Below are positions 1 to 10,426 of a stretch of 64,000 nt of DNA, one piece after another; the stretch's first letter is position 1; every line of letters starts with the position of its first letter. The stretch is taken from positions 31,186 through 95,185 of the forward strand of contig CANQJL010000007.1 of the NCBI GenBank assembly GCA_947624245.1. Direction: 5' to 3'. Position numbers and translations under genes: made by a program. The notes under the pieces are model-generated. The model saw only the letters and a program-made list of their open reading frames with translations. It made no database searches and was not told the origin of the DNA. Origin of the DNA: an uncultured Acetatifactor sp. (GTDB taxonomy: Bacteria; Bacillota; Clostridia; Lachnospirales; Lachnospiraceae).

Positions 1-819
1 GCCTTATATCTGTTGTCGTACGGCGCTCCTGCCGCCTTTCGGGTGGGCTGGAAGGAAATTCTGTTCACCTCGGTCTGGACCCCCACGGCGCCGACACCTC
101 GCTACGGTATTCTGTACATTATGCTGACCTCCATCGCGGGCACGGGAATGGCCGTCCTGATCGGCGCCCCCGTGGGGATTCTGACGTCGGTCTTTCTGGC
201 GGAGCTCGCCGAGAGGAAAACGGCGGCGGCAGTGCGGCAGGCCGTGGAGCTGTTGGCGGGGATTCCGTCCGTTATCTACGGCCTGCTGGGAATCTTTTTG
301 CTCAATCCGCTGATGTATAAGCTGGAGCTTACGCTGTTTGCAGGCTCGAAGACCCATCAGTTCACGGGAGGCTCTAATCTATTGTCGGCCGTGCTGGTGC
401 TGGCCGTGATGATCCTGCCTACGGTGATCGGCATCAGCGAGACGGCAATCCGCGCCGTCAGTCCGGACATAAGGGCGGCGTCCCTGGCGCTGGGGGCGTC
501 AAAGCTGCAGACCGTGTTCGGGGCCGTGCTGCCTGCGGCCGGCTCCGGAATCATAACGGCGGTGGTGCTGGGCGTGGGGCGCGCCGTGGGGGAGGCCATG
601 GCGATCACGCTTGTGTCCGGAGGCAGCGTCAACCTGCCGCTGCCCTTTTCCTCCGTGCGGTTTCTGACCACGGCCGTCGTCAGTGAGATGGGCTACGCCC
701 ACGGGACTCACAGGCAGGTGCTTTTTACGGTGGGGCTCGTGCTGTTCGCATTTATCATGGTCATTCATTTTGTGCTGTACAACCTAATGGAGAAGGAGGC
801 CGTTTCCCGTGGCAGATGA
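1..819 (+). CDS. pstC: Phosphate ABC transporter permease PstC, 5' end outside window
   Basis: Frame open from base 1; PstC-like permease sequence (LLAGIPSVIYGLLGIF, GASKLQT, GVGRAVGEAMAI); followed by pstA and pstB. Confidence 0.88.
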   Translation, partial: ALYLLSYGAPAAFRVGWKEILFTSVWTPTAPTPRYGILYIMLTSIAGTGMAVLIGAPVGILTSVFLAELAERKTAAAVRQAVELLAGIPSVIYGLLGIFLLNPLMYKLELTLFAGSKTHQFTGGSNLLSAVLVLAVMILPTVIGISETAIRAVSPDIRAASLALGASKLQTVFGAVLPAAGSGIITAVVLGVGRAVGEAMAITLVSGGSVNLPLPFSSVRFLTTAVVSEMGYAHGTHRQVLFTVGLVLFAFIMVIHFVLYNLMEKEAVSRGR

Positions 820-1699
820 GTCTTTGTACCGAAGGAGGATACGACCGGCGGAGGTCTTTCTGGAGGCGGCCGTCTATGGCGCGGCGTCCGTCTCCCTGCT
901 GCTCTTGCCGGGGATTGTCGGCTATGTGTTCCTGAGAGGCTTTCGGACGGTCAGCTTCCGGTTCCTGACCACGGTGACCAGCGCCCTGAAAGGGACGGCG
1001 GGAATCGCGGGAAATCTCGTGAACACCCTGTACATAATAGTGCTGACGCTGACCGCCGCCGTCCCGATCGGTGTGGGGGCGGCGATCTATCTGAACGAGT
1101 ATGCGAGGCCCGGCAGGGCGGTGAAGATGATCGGGTTCGCCACGGAAACGCTGGCGGGAATCCCGTCCGTCCTGTTCGGTCTGTTCGGCATGGCGTTCTT
1201 CGGGGAAAGGCTGGGGTTTGGCTATTCGCTGCTTACCGGCTCCCTCACCCTGACTCTGATGGTCCTGCCGCTTATCATTCACAGCACAAGGGAAGCCCTG
1301 CGGGCGGTGCCGGACAGCTATCGGAGCGGCGCTTTGGGAATGGGAGCGCCCAAGTGGTACATGATCCGGACGGTGGTACTGCCCTCGGCAGTCCCGGGTA
1401 TCCTGACGGGAGTGATATTGGCGCTGGGGCGCATCGTGGGAGAATCGGCGGCACTGCTGTTTACGGCGGGCAGCAGCAGGATACTGCCGAGGCTGGGCGC
1501 CGATATCGGGGAGAATATCAAAAAATTGGGCGGAAAGGTGCTGGAGTCCGGCGGCACTCTGACGATCGAGCTGTACCTGCAGATGCAGAACGGCAGATAT
1601 GATATCGCTTTCGGCATCGGGTGTGTGCTGATCGTCCTTGTGCTGTGCATCAATCTGCTGCTGAGGATTCTTGCGAGCCGGCTGCAAAGGGGCCGTTAG
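809..1699 (+). CDS. pstA: Phosphate ABC transporter permease PstA
   Basis: Second permease with [13 protein letters not shown] and [15 protein letters not shown] motifs; overlaps pstC end; pstB follows. Confidence 0.88.
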   Translation: MADESLYRRRIRPAEVFLEAAVYGAASVSLLLLPGIVGYVFLRGFRTVSFRFLTTVTSALKGTAGIAGNLVNTLYIIVLTLTAAVPIGVGAAIYLNEYARPGRAVKMIGFATETLAGIPSVLFGLFGMAFFGERLGFGYSLLTGSLTLTLMVLPLIIHSTREALRAVPDSYRSGALGMGAPKWYMIRTVVLPSAVPGILTGVILALGRIVGESAALLFTAGSSRILPRLGADIGENIKKLGGKVLESGGTLTIELYLQMQNGRYDIAFGIGCVLIVLVLCINLLLRILASRLQRGR

Positions 1700-1716
1700 G
1701 ACGGGAAAGCAATGCC

Positions 1717-2475
1717 ATGGGAAAAAGCAAACTATCGGTGCGGGACCTGAACCTCTCCTACGGGGAGGACAGGGTGCTGAAAAACGTGAATATGGAGATC
1801 AGGGACAGAGCGGTCACGGCGCTGATAGGTCCCAGCGGCTGCGGGAAATCCACTTTCTTAAGGTGCCTCAACCGCATGAACGATCTGGCGGGGAACGTCC
1901 GCATTTCGGGGAAGGTGCTTCTGGACGGGGAAGACATTTACGACAAAAGGGTGGACGTTACACTGCTTCGGAAAAGAGTGGGTATGGTCTTTCAGCAGCC
2001 CAATCCCTTTCCCATGAGCGTTTACGACAATGTGGCATACGGGCCGCGGATACACGGCGTCAGGGCAAAGGCCGAGCTGGACGGGATCGTGGAGGAAGCC
2101 CTGAGAGGGGCCGCCGTCTACGAAGAATTAAAGAACCGCATGAAGGAGCCGGCGCACGGACTCTCCGGCGGGCAGCAGCAGCGGCTGTGCATCGCCAGGG
2201 CGCTTGCGGTATTGCCGGAAGTGCTTCTGATGGACGAACCCACCTCGGCGCTGGATCCCGGCTCCACGCTGAAGGTGGAGGAGCTGATGCGGTCTCTCGG
2301 GAAGAAATACACGGTGGTGGTCGTGACGCACAATATGCGGCAGGCGGCCAGAGTGTCGGACGATGCGGCCTTCTTTTTTGCGGGCGAGGCGGTGGAGTGC
2401 GGCAAGACGGCGGATATTTTTGCCCGCCCCCGGAACAAAAGGACGCAGGACTATATCGCCGGCAGGTTCGGCTGA
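1717..2475 (+). CDS. pstB: Phosphate ABC transporter ATP-binding protein PstB
   Basis: Walker [66 protein letters not shown]. Confidence 0.95.
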   Translation: MGKSKLSVRDLNLSYGEDRVLKNVNMEIRDRAVTALIGPSGCGKSTFLRCLNRMNDLAGNVRISGKVLLDGEDIYDKRVDVTLLRKRVGMVFQQPNPFPMSVYDNVAYGPRIHGVRAKAELDGIVEEALRGAAVYEELKNRMKEPAHGLSGGQQQRLCIARALAVLPEVLLMDEPTSALDPGSTLKVEELMRSLGKKYTVVVVTHNMRQAARVSDDAAFFFAGEAVECGKTADIFARPRNKRTQDYIAGRFG

Positions 2476-2598
2476 CGCCGAAGGCTTCGGAAAAATCTGT
2501 TTGAGGCGAAAAAACTATACACAAAATTTTCATTGTATGATATGATGAGTAGCGTAGGACAGAGCTTTAGAACACAAGCGGCTGAGAAAGAGGTTTTT

Positions 2599-4362
2599 AT
2601 GGATTTTTTTGATTTACTGACGATGATAGGCGGACTTTCGCTTTTCCTGTACGGAATGAGTATGCTGGGCGACGGTCTGGCAAAGGCATCGGGAGGCAGG
2701 CTGGAGACGATCTTGGGAAAGCTGACCAGCAACCCCGTCAAGTCCGTTCTGGTGGGCGCCGGCGTGACGGCGATGGTCCAGTCCTCCTCCGCAACCACCG
2801 TCATGGTGGTGGGCTTTGTCAATTCCGGCATGATGAAGCTGCAGCAGGCGGTGGGAATCATCATGGGCGCCAACATCGGTACCACCATCACCGCATGGAT
2901 CTTGAGCCTTGCGGGGATCGACAGCGACCTGTTCCTTGTACAGATGCTCAATCCCACCTCTTTTTCTCCGATTCTGGCGATCATAGGTGCCATGCTCCTG
3001 CTCTTTTCGCACAAGGACAGGCGCAGGAACGCGGCGACGATCATGCTGGGCTTCGCAATCCTGATGTTCGGTATGAACACCATGAGCAGCGCCGTGAAGC
3101 CTCTGTCCGAAATGCCCGAATTCATCAATTTTCTGCCGACCCTGTCCAATCCGTTCCTGGGTATGATCGTGGGTCTTGTGATGTGCGCCGTGCTCCAGTC
3201 CTCGTCGGTGTCCGTAGGTATTATACAGTCCTTAAGCCTGACGGGAGCGATCGGGTTCGACACGGTGATTCCCATTATTCTGGGACAGAACATCGGTGCC
3301 TGCGTTCCCACGCTGCTTTCCAGCATCGGCGCGCGCAAGGATGCAAAGAGAGCGGCGTTGGTACATCTGTACTTTAATATTATCGGTACGGCGATTATTC
3401 TGATAGCCTTTTACGGCCTGAATGCGATCCGGCCGCTGGCCGTCCTGCAGCAGACCGCAACGCCTCTGGGGATCGCCGTGATCCACACGCTGTTCAAGGT
3501 GATCATTACCGTCATTCTGCTGCCTCTGTCCAATGTGCTGGTGAAGCTTGCGAGCCTTACCGTTCGGGACAGCAAGGAAGAGGACAAGCCGGAGGATCGC
3601 GCGCTGAGCCTTTTGGATATCCGTTTCCTGGAGACGCCCTCCTACGCTGTGGAGCAGAGCCGCGCGGTGTCGGTGGTGATGGCGGGTCTGGCGGAGGAGT
3701 CCATGAATGTGGCCATGAGCCTGTTGGACAACTATTCCGAAGATGCTGTAAAGCGCGTCAGACAGTTGGAAGAGAAAGTAGATATTTTTGAAGATCAGCT
3801 GGGGACTTATCTGGTGAAGCTCAGTTCCCGCCCCGTCTCCGAAAGGGACAGCCATACACTTTCCGTTCTTCTGCACTGTATCGGGGATTTTGAGAGGATT
3901 TCCGACCACGCCTTAAACGTGATGGAGGCCGTGCAGGAGATGCACGATAAAGAACTGGAATTTTCGGACAAGGCGAAGAAGGAGCTGCAGGTGTTCCGCA
4001 GGGCAATCCACGATATTCTGAACATTACCATGATGAGCTTCAGGGAGGGAAATCTGGAGCTGGCCAGACAGGTAGAGCCGTTGGAGGAAGTGATCGACGG
4101 GTTGAATCTGGACATCAAGCAGCGCCACGTGAGACGTCTGCGCAAAGGCAAATGCACGATAGAACTGGGATTTGTACTGTCGGATATCACCACGAATTTT
4201 GAGCGGGTCTCGGACCACTGCTCCAACATCGCAGTGTGTCTTTTGCAGGTGAAGGACGATGAGTTCGACACCCACGCTTATATCGGCGGCCTGAGAGCGG
4301 GAGACAACGTGGACTTCCGCGGAAAGGTAATGGCCTACGGGGAGAGGTATCAGCTTCCCTAA
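2599..4362 (+). CDS. Na/Pi cotransporter family protein with C-terminal PhoU-like domain
   Basis: Two QSSSA/QSSSV repeats (VQSSSATTVMVVGFVNSG, LQSSSVSVGIIQSL), GANIGTTITAW, then a helical PhoU-like C-terminus. Confidence 0.9.
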   Translation: MDFFDLLTMIGGLSLFLYGMSMLGDGLAKASGGRLETILGKLTSNPVKSVLVGAGVTAMVQSSSATTVMVVGFVNSGMMKLQQAVGIIMGANIGTTITAWILSLAGIDSDLFLVQMLNPTSFSPILAIIGAMLLLFSHKDRRRNAATIMLGFAILMFGMNTMSSAVKPLSEMPEFINFLPTLSNPFLGMIVGLVMCAVLQSSSVSVGIIQSLSLTGAIGFDTVIPIILGQNIGACVPTLLSSIGARKDAKRAALVHLYFNIIGTAIILIAFYGLNAIRPLAVLQQTATPLGIAVIHTLFKVIITVILLPLSNVLVKLASLTVRDSKEEDKPEDRALSLLDIRFLETPSYAVEQSRAVSVVMAGLAEESMNVAMSLLDNYSEDAVKRVRQLEEKVDIFEDQLGTYLVKLSSRPVSERDSHTLSVLLHCIGDFERISDHALNVMEAVQEMHDKELEFSDKAKKELQVFRRAIHDILNITMMSFREGNLELARQVEPLEEVIDGLNLDIKQRHVRRLRKGKCTIELGFVLSDITTNFERVSDHCSNIAVCLLQVKDDEFDTHAYIGGLRAGDNVDFRGKVMAYGERYQLP

Positions 4363-5765
4363 GAGTGATTTTCAGAGTGACCTTCGGGCTCCGCTGCCAC
4401 AGTGTCGGCGGGGCCTTCTTTTGCGCCGTCCGCAGGTTCGTCCTTTGCGTCGTCTGCATCGTCCTCCTGCTCCGGCAGCGTCATCAGCACCTTCTCGATC
4501 CTGTTCTGATGAAGTCCCTGCACCTTTAAACGGATTCCGCCCTCCAGCGTGACCTCCTCCTCGTCCTCGGGCAGGCGGTTCAGACATTCGATGATGATGC
4601 CGCCGATGGAGTCGTAGTCTTCGCTGTCCAGCTTCGTCCCCAGCTCGTGGTTGATGTCGTCCAGCTTCATGCTGCCCTCCACCAGATAAGTGCGCTCCGC
4701 GACCTCCTGGATCCGTTCCGCTTCATCTGTGTCATACTCGTCTCGGATTTCTCCCACGATCTCCTCCAACAGGTCTTCCAGAGTGATCATGCCTACCGTC
4801 GCTCCGTACTCGTTCAGCACAAAGGCGACGTTTTTGGTGGCTTCACGCATCTCGTAGAGCAGATCGGCCACCTTCTTATACTCGTATGTATAATGGGCGT
4901 CTCTTAAAATGTTCTGTACCTGAAAGCTTGCCTGATCCTCCGTCAGGATAAAGTCTTTGATGTTGATCAGACCGATGATATTGTCCTTGTCCTCGCGGTA
5001 AACGGGAAGACGGGTGTACATGTACTCCCGAAACACGCCCATCACCTGCTCGTAGGAGGCGTTCAGATCCACCGTCACCATGTTGATTCGGGGGATCATA
5101 ATGTCCTTTGCGAGAGCGTCGGAAAAGTCGAACACATTGTAAATCATTTCACGCTCCTCGGACTCTATCACGCCGTCCTCGTGGCTGACGTCCACATAGG
5201 TGCGAAGCTCCGATTCCGTCATGGTGTTCATGCGCTTGTTGGGGTCGATCCGCAGAAGGCGCAGGACGCCGCTTGACAGCTTGTCCACGGCAAAGATCAC
5301 CGGTGTCAGAAGCTGCATCAGCCGATAAATGATTCCGCTGTAGGCCAGAGATATCTTTTCTGAGTAGACCATGGCCCAGGTCTTGGGGGTGATCTCGCCG
5401 AAGAGCAGTATCACGAACGTCAGGATACCGGTAGCGATGCCCACGGCCAGACCTGCGCGCAGGGCCAGCGTAGTGGCCAGCGCCGAGGCGGAAAGGTTCA
5501 CGATATTGTTGCCGATCAGGATCGAGCTGAGCATCTTGCTGTAGTTTTCCAGTATTTTGTTGACCCTGGCCGCGCGCTTGTTCCCCTCGTCCTCGAGGGC
5601 GCGCATACGGACGCGGTTCGCGGTGCTCAGCGCGGTTTCCGCCGAGGAAAAGAACGCAGATAACAGGATCATGATAAAAAGCGATACAAGTTGTATGACA
5701 CCCGAGGTATCCAAGAATAACACTCCTTTGTTCCGAAAAATAAATGTCAGGTGCGGTACAGGCAC
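4359..5765 (-). CDS. Hemolysin/CorC-family protein (DUF21 + CBS pair + CorC_HlyC domain)
   Basis: FFSSAETALSTANR, ARVNKILENYSKMLSSILIGNNIVN, VMGVFREYMYTRLPVYRED, EYGATVGMITLEDLLEEIVGEIRDEYD. Confidence 0.9.
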   Translation of the reverse strand: MPVPHLTFIFRNKGVLFLDTSGVIQLVSLFIMILLSAFFSSAETALSTANRVRMRALEDEGNKRAARVNKILENYSKMLSSILIGNNIVNLSASALATTLALRAGLAVGIATGILTFVILLFGEITPKTWAMVYSEKISLAYSGIIYRLMQLLTPVIFAVDKLSSGVLRLLRIDPNKRMNTMTESELRTYVDVSHEDGVIESEEREMIYNVFDFSDALAKDIMIPRINMVTVDLNASYEQVMGVFREYMYTRLPVYREDKDNIIGLINIKDFILTEDQASFQVQNILRDAHYTYEYKKVADLLYEMREATKNVAFVLNEYGATVGMITLEDLLEEIVGEIRDEYDTDEAERIQEVAERTYLVEGSMKLDDINHELGTKLDSEDYDSIGGIIIECLNRLPEDEEEVTLEGGIRLKVQGLHQNRIEKVLMTLPEQEDDADDAKDEPADGAKEGPADTVAAEPEGHSENHS

Positions 5766-5861
5766 ACAATTATTTAGTAAATATACAATAGGGGAAAAGC
5801 GGTTGTCAAGTTTTCCGGAGCCTGTGCATATTATTTTATAAAATTTATAAAAAGTTTACGG

Positions 5862-6254
5862 GTGAAAGGAGATACTATGGAACAAAGATCGAACACCAAA
5901 GAAGTGCCTGTTTTCTATTTGCTGAAGACGCTTCTGTTCTCTTACATATTGACGGGAATCCTGCTGGCGCTGCTGGCGTTTCTGCTCTACCGCATGAGGC
6001 TCGGAGAGAAAGCGGTCTCCGTGGCCATTATTGTGATCTATGTTGCCGCCACCTTTTTCGGGGGATTTGTGGCGGGTAAAAAAATGGAGAGCCGGAAATT
6101 CCTCTGGGGGCTCATGATGGGAGCGGCGTATTTTCTGATACTCGCGCTGGTGTCTCTTGCGGCGGGCGGAGGCGGAATAGAGCTGGGCAATTCCTTTCTC
6201 ACTACCTTTGTGCTGTGCGCGGGCGGGGGAATGCTGGGCGGTATGCTGAGCTGA
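5862..6254 (+). CDS. TIGR04086-like small membrane protein
   Basis: About 130 aa with four predicted TM segments; located directly upstream of the SCIFF gene, a common arrangement in Clostridia. Confidence 0.6.
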   Translation: MKGDTMEQRSNTKEVPVFYLLKTLLFSYILTGILLALLAFLLYRMRLGEKAVSVAIIVIYVAATFFGGFVAGKKMESRKFLWGLMMGAAYFLILALVSLAAGGGGIELGNSFLTTFVLCAGGGMLGGMLS

Positions 6255-6384
6255 GAATATCCCGCGGAAAGCCTTCTCTTAAAAATAATGTAAAAAAACC
6301 ATTTTACAAATCGCTATTTTGTGATATACTTGGTTCGTCTGATATTTTGTTGACTTTGATAAGAGCATAAGGAGGCTGTGTTAC

Positions 6385-6528
6385 ATGAAGCACATCAAGA
6401 CACTGACGACCAGAGATTTTAAGGAATCCTTAAAGAAGGGCGGCTGCGGCGAGTGCCAGACCTCTTGCCAGTCTGCCTGCAAGACTTCCTGCACTGTAGG
6501 AAACCAGAGCTGTGAGAAGATCAAATAG
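6385..6528 (+). CDS. scfA: Six-cysteine ranthipeptide SCIFF precursor (47 aa)
   Basis: MKHIKTLTTRDFKESLKKGGCGECQTSCQSACKTSCTVGNQSCEKIK; six Cys, CGECQTSCQSACKTSCTVGNQSC core; absent from supplied ORF list because of size; RBS aggaggc upstream. Confidence 0.96.
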   Translation: MKHIKTLTTRDFKESLKKGGCGECQTSCQSACKTSCTVGNQSCEKIK

Positions 6529-6547
6529 CTTGGCATCGAAAGACTAG

Positions 6548-6579
6548 AGTAAGCAGCGATTCCGGTCGCTGCTACTTTT
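6548..6579 (+). terminator. Hairpin plus T-run between SCIFF and its maturase, possible attenuator
   Basis: agtaagcagcga-ttccgg-tcgctgctacttttg: about 11-bp stem with a bulge followed by CTTTT. Confidence 0.55.
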
Positions 6580-6600
6580 GTGTGAAAGGAAATTTTATCT

Positions 6601-8001
6601 GTGATACACCAATACAAAAGCGGCGGGTACAATATCGTGATGGACGTGAACAGCGGTTCCGTTCATGTGGTGGACGATATCGTCTACAATATGATCCCGC
6701 TGATAGAGCCCTTTGTGAATGAAGGCATCAAAGATGCGGCCACCATCAAGGCGGCGGTCTTAAATCTGGCGCGCCTGTCCTGTTCTGAGGAAGAGATCGC
6801 CGAGGCGGTGGACGAGGTGCTTGCGCTGGAGGCGGCAGGGCAGCTTTTTGCGCCCGACATATATGAAAATTACATGTTTGATTTTAAGAACAGGCCCACG
6901 GTGGTGAAGGCGCTCTGCCTGCACATCGCCCATGACTGCAATCTGGCCTGCAGATACTGTTTTGCGGGCGAGGGGGAATACCACGGACAGAGAGCCCTGA
7001 TGAGCGTCGAGGTGGGGAAGAAGGCGCTGGATTTTCTGGTGAAGAACTCCGGAAACAGGGTGAATCTGGAGGTGGATTTCTTCGGCGGGGAACCGCTTCT
7101 GAACTGGCAGACGGTAAAGGAGCTGGTGGAATACGGCAGAAGTCTGGAGGGCCCAAACAACAAAAAATTCCGTTTTACCCTGACGACCAACGGCGTTCTG
7201 CTGGACGATGAGGTCCTTGAATTTGCAAACAGAGAGATGGCCAATATCGTCTTGAGCATCGACGGGCGAAAGGAAGTACATGACAGAATGCGTCCCTTCC
7301 GGGGAGGTCAGGGCAGCTATGACATGATCGTGCCTAAATTCCTGAAGGTGGCGCAGAGCAGAGGGCAGGAGCGGTACTATGTGCGGGGGACCTACACCCG
7401 CCACAATCTCGATTTTTCAAAGGACGTCCTGCATCTTGCGGATCTCGGCTTCAAGCAGATATCCGTGGAGCCGGTGGTGGCGGGACCCGAGGACGATTAC
7501 GCGATCACGGAAGCGGATATCCCGAAGCTTCTGGAGGAATACGACCTTCTGGCGGCGGAGATGATAAAGCGAAGGAAAGAGGGAAAGGGCTTTCATTTTT
7601 TTCACTTTATGATAGATCTGGAGGGCGGGCCGTGTGTGGCCAAGCGTCTGTCGGGCTGCGGTTCCGGCACGGAGTATCTGGCCGTGACGCCCTGGGGCGA
7701 CCTTTACCCCTGCCATCAATTCGTGGGAAACGAAAAGTTCCTCATGGGAAATGTGGACGAGGGAATCCTGCGGGAGGATATTCGGGACGAGTTCAAGTGC
7801 TGCAATGTGTACGCCAAGGACAAGTGCAGAAAGTGTTTTGCGAAGTTCTATTGCAGCGGCGGCTGTGCGGCCAATGCCTACAATTTCCACGGAAATATTA
7901 ACGACGCCTACGATGTGGGGTGCGAACTGGAGCGCAAGAGAGTGGAATGCGCGATCATGCTGAAGGCGGCCGAGAGCGAGGAAACGGGCGCGGAGGCATA
8001 G
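6601..8001 (+). CDS. scfB: Thioether cross-link-forming SCIFF peptide maturase (radical SAM/SPASM)
   Basis: CNLACRYCFAGEG radical SAM motif, CHQF...CCNVYAKDKCRKCFAKFYCSGGCAAN SPASM cysteines; directly follows SCIFF. Confidence 0.95.
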   Translation: MIHQYKSGGYNIVMDVNSGSVHVVDDIVYNMIPLIEPFVNEGIKDAATIKAAVLNLARLSCSEEEIAEAVDEVLALEAAGQLFAPDIYENYMFDFKNRPTVVKALCLHIAHDCNLACRYCFAGEGEYHGQRALMSVEVGKKALDFLVKNSGNRVNLEVDFFGGEPLLNWQTVKELVEYGRSLEGPNNKKFRFTLTTNGVLLDDEVLEFANREMANIVLSIDGRKEVHDRMRPFRGGQGSYDMIVPKFLKVAQSRGQERYYVRGTYTRHNLDFSKDVLHLADLGFKQISVEPVVAGPEDDYAITEADIPKLLEEYDLLAAEMIKRRKEGKGFHFFHFMIDLEGGPCVAKRLSGCGSGTEYLAVTPWGDLYPCHQFVGNEKFLMGNVDEGILREDIRDEFKCCNVYAKDKCRKCFAKFYCSGGCAANAYNFHGNINDAYDVGCELERKRVECAIMLKAAESEETGAEA

Positions 8002-8121
8002 AGAATAGAGAAAAGAGCGAGCGCGAAGAGATGAGAGCGGAAGAATAGAAGAAAAGCGAGTAAGAAGAAAAGAGAGTATAAGGACAGATAAAATATACGA
8101 GAACAGAAAGGAAGAAGAAAC

Positions 8122-10389
8122 ATGAAAAAGAACAGAGCGGTGGTGCTTTTGCTTTGTATTCTGCTGATCGTGGCAGGTATCACATATGTGGATATCTTCG
8201 GTACAGACTCCACAGGCGCAGGCAGCGCGTCGGACATCAAGCTGGGTCTGGATCTGGCGGGCGGCGTCAGCATCACTTATCAGGTGGTGGGCGAGGAAAC
8301 GCCCGACGCTACCGACATGCAGGATACCATTGCAAAGCTGCAGCAGCGTGTTGAAAATTACAGTACGGAGGCTATCGTATATCAGGAGGGTCTGGACAGG
8401 ATCAACATAGAGATTCCCGGCGTGACCGATGCCAACGCGATCCTGCAGGAATTGGGAAGACCGGGCGCGCTGTATTTCATCGCAGAGACGGATTCTGAGG
8501 GAAACGCCAACTATACCGGCCAGATGGTACAGGACGCTGACGGCAATATCGGCACACAGTATGTGCTGAACAAGACCATCGAGGAGCTGATGGCCGAGGG
8601 CTCCATCAAGCTGGAGGGAACGGATGTAAAGGACGCAAGAGGCGGTTCCATTCAGACCAATATGGGAAGCGAATATGCGGTAGATCTGACGATGACCGAC
8701 GAGGGCGCGAAGAAGTTTGCGGACGCCACCCGAAATGCTTATGAAAAGGGCGAGACGCTGGGCATCTACTACGACGGCAGCATTATCAGTGCCCCTAAAG
8801 TGGAGGCGGTGCTCACCGACGGAAACGCCCAGATCACCCATATGGAATCGTTTGAAGCGGCGGAAAAGCTGGCTTCCACCATTCGTATCGGCGGCCTGAA
8901 GCTGGAGCTGGAGGAACTTCACTCCAAGGTGGTAGGCGCGCAGCTTGGCGTGGACGCCATTGAGACCAGTCTTCTGGCAGGCGCCATCGGACTTATCATA
9001 GTGGCACTGTTCATGATCTGTGTATATCGGATTCCCGGCGTTGCGTCCGTGGTGGGACTTGCGTCTTACGTGGCGCTTGTAGTGCTTTTGCTGAACGGAT
9101 TTGACATGACGCTTACCCTGTCCGGCATAGCGGGCATTATTCTCTCCATCGGTATGGCGGTAGATGCGAACGTGATCATATTCGCCCGCATCAGAGAGGA
9201 GCTGGCGGCAGGAAAGACCGTGAAGAATGCCATCAAGACAGGATTTGACAAGGCTCTGTCGGCAATCATCGACGGAAATATCACCACTCTGATCGCGGCC
9301 GTGGTGCTGCTGTTCCTGGGGCCCGGCTCCGTGCAGGGCTTTGCCCAGACGCTGGCGCTCGGCATCGTGCTTTCCATGTTCACCTCACTGCTGGTGACGA
9401 GAGTGGTATTGAACGCATTTTACGCCTTGGGCGCAAAGAGCGTGAAGCTTTACGGCGTTGCAAAGGAGCGCAAGCCCCTTCAGATATTGCAGAAAAAGTG
9501 GATATTCTTCGGGATATCCCTAGCGGCGATCGCAGCGGGCTTTATCGCCATGGGAGTGTTCAGGGCAAAGACGGGAGACGCCCTGAATTACAGCCTGGAC
9601 TTTAAGGGCGGCACAGCCGTGACGGTGACCTTTGACCATGCGATGAGCCTGGAGGAGGCGAACCGCGACGTGGTGCCTCTGATCGAGCAGCTCACAGGCA
9701 GCGCCGTTCAGGTTCAGACCGTGCAGGAGTCCAATGAGGTCATCTTTAAGACGGATACCCTGAATGTGGATCAGAGAGAGTCGCTGACCGAAATGCTGAC
9801 CTCCACTTTCGGCATTACGGAAGACAGAATTACTTCGGAGACCATCAGCTCTACCATCAGTGACGAGATGAAGTCGGACACGATCATTGCCGTGCTGGTG
9901 GCGATCGTCTGCATGCTGATCTATATCAGGATCCGCTTTACCGATATCCGCTTCGGCATCAGCAGTATTCTTGCGCTGATCCATGACGTGCTGGTAGTGC
10001 TGGCTTTCTATGCGATCGCGCGGGTATCGGTGAGCAACACCTTTGTGGCCTGCATGTTGACTATCGTGGGCTACTCTATCAACGCGACCATCGTTATCTT
10101 TGACCGTATCAGAGAGAACATGCGGGGGTCTTCCGACAAGGATACCCTGCGGGAGGTGGCAGACCGCAGCATTACCCAGACGATGTCCAGGAGCATTTTC
10201 ACCTCCCTGACCACGTTCATCATGGTGGCAGTGCTGTATGTGCTGGGCGTGACAAGCATCAAGGATTTTGCGCTTCCGCTCATGGTAGGCATTGTGTGCG
10301 GTACTTATTCCTCCATCTGTCTGGCAGGCAGCCTGTGGTATATTTTCCGCACGAAGTTCGCGCCTAAGAAGAGCAAGAGCAAGAAATAG
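8122..10389 (+). CDS. secDF: Fused protein translocase subunit SecDF
   Basis: SecD half (LGLDLAGGVSITYQV, IRIGGLKLEL, AVDANVIIFARIREEL) fused to SecF half (YSLDFKGGTAVTV, GYSINATIVIFDRIREN). Confidence 0.95.
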   Translation: MKKNRAVVLLLCILLIVAGITYVDIFGTDSTGAGSASDIKLGLDLAGGVSITYQVVGEETPDATDMQDTIAKLQQRVENYSTEAIVYQEGLDRINIEIPGVTDANAILQELGRPGALYFIAETDSEGNANYTGQMVQDADGNIGTQYVLNKTIEELMAEGSIKLEGTDVKDARGGSIQTNMGSEYAVDLTMTDEGAKKFADATRNAYEKGETLGIYYDGSIISAPKVEAVLTDGNAQITHMESFEAAEKLASTIRIGGLKLELEELHSKVVGAQLGVDAIETSLLAGAIGLIIVALFMICVYRIPGVASVVGLASYVALVVLLLNGFDMTLTLSGIAGIILSIGMAVDANVIIFARIREELAAGKTVKNAIKTGFDKALSAIIDGNITTLIAAVVLLFLGPGSVQGFAQTLALGIVLSMFTSLLVTRVVLNAFYALGAKSVKLYGVAKERKPLQILQKKWIFFGISLAAIAAGFIAMGVFRAKTGDALNYSLDFKGGTAVTVTFDHAMSLEEANRDVVPLIEQLTGSAVQVQTVQESNEVIFKTDTLNVDQRESLTEMLTSTFGITEDRITSETISSTISDEMKSDTIIAVLVAIVCMLIYIRIRFTDIRFGISSILALIHDVLVVLAFYAIARVSVSNTFVACMLTIVGYSINATIVIFDRIRENMRGSSDKDTLREVADRSITQTMSRSIFTSLTTFIMVAVLYVLGVTSIKDFALPLMVGIVCGTYSSICLAGSLWYIFRTKFAPKKSKSKK

Positions 10390-10426
10390 GACCTGTTGAG
10401 GAAAGCATAGGAAAAGGACGACAAAA

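Noticed and set aside
761-1687. 308-codon antisense ORF over pstA
   Set aside because: Composition (Q/R/H/P rich) typical of an antisense frame in GC-rich DNA.
4359-4362. Convergent stop-codon overlap of the Na/Pi symporter and CorC-like genes
   Set aside because: Real 4-nt overlap but common in compact bacterial genomes; not noteworthy on its own.
7417-8922. Long 501-codon antisense ORF over scfB and secDF
   Set aside because: Overlaps two well-identified genes on the other strand; low-complexity composition and no recognisable motifs.
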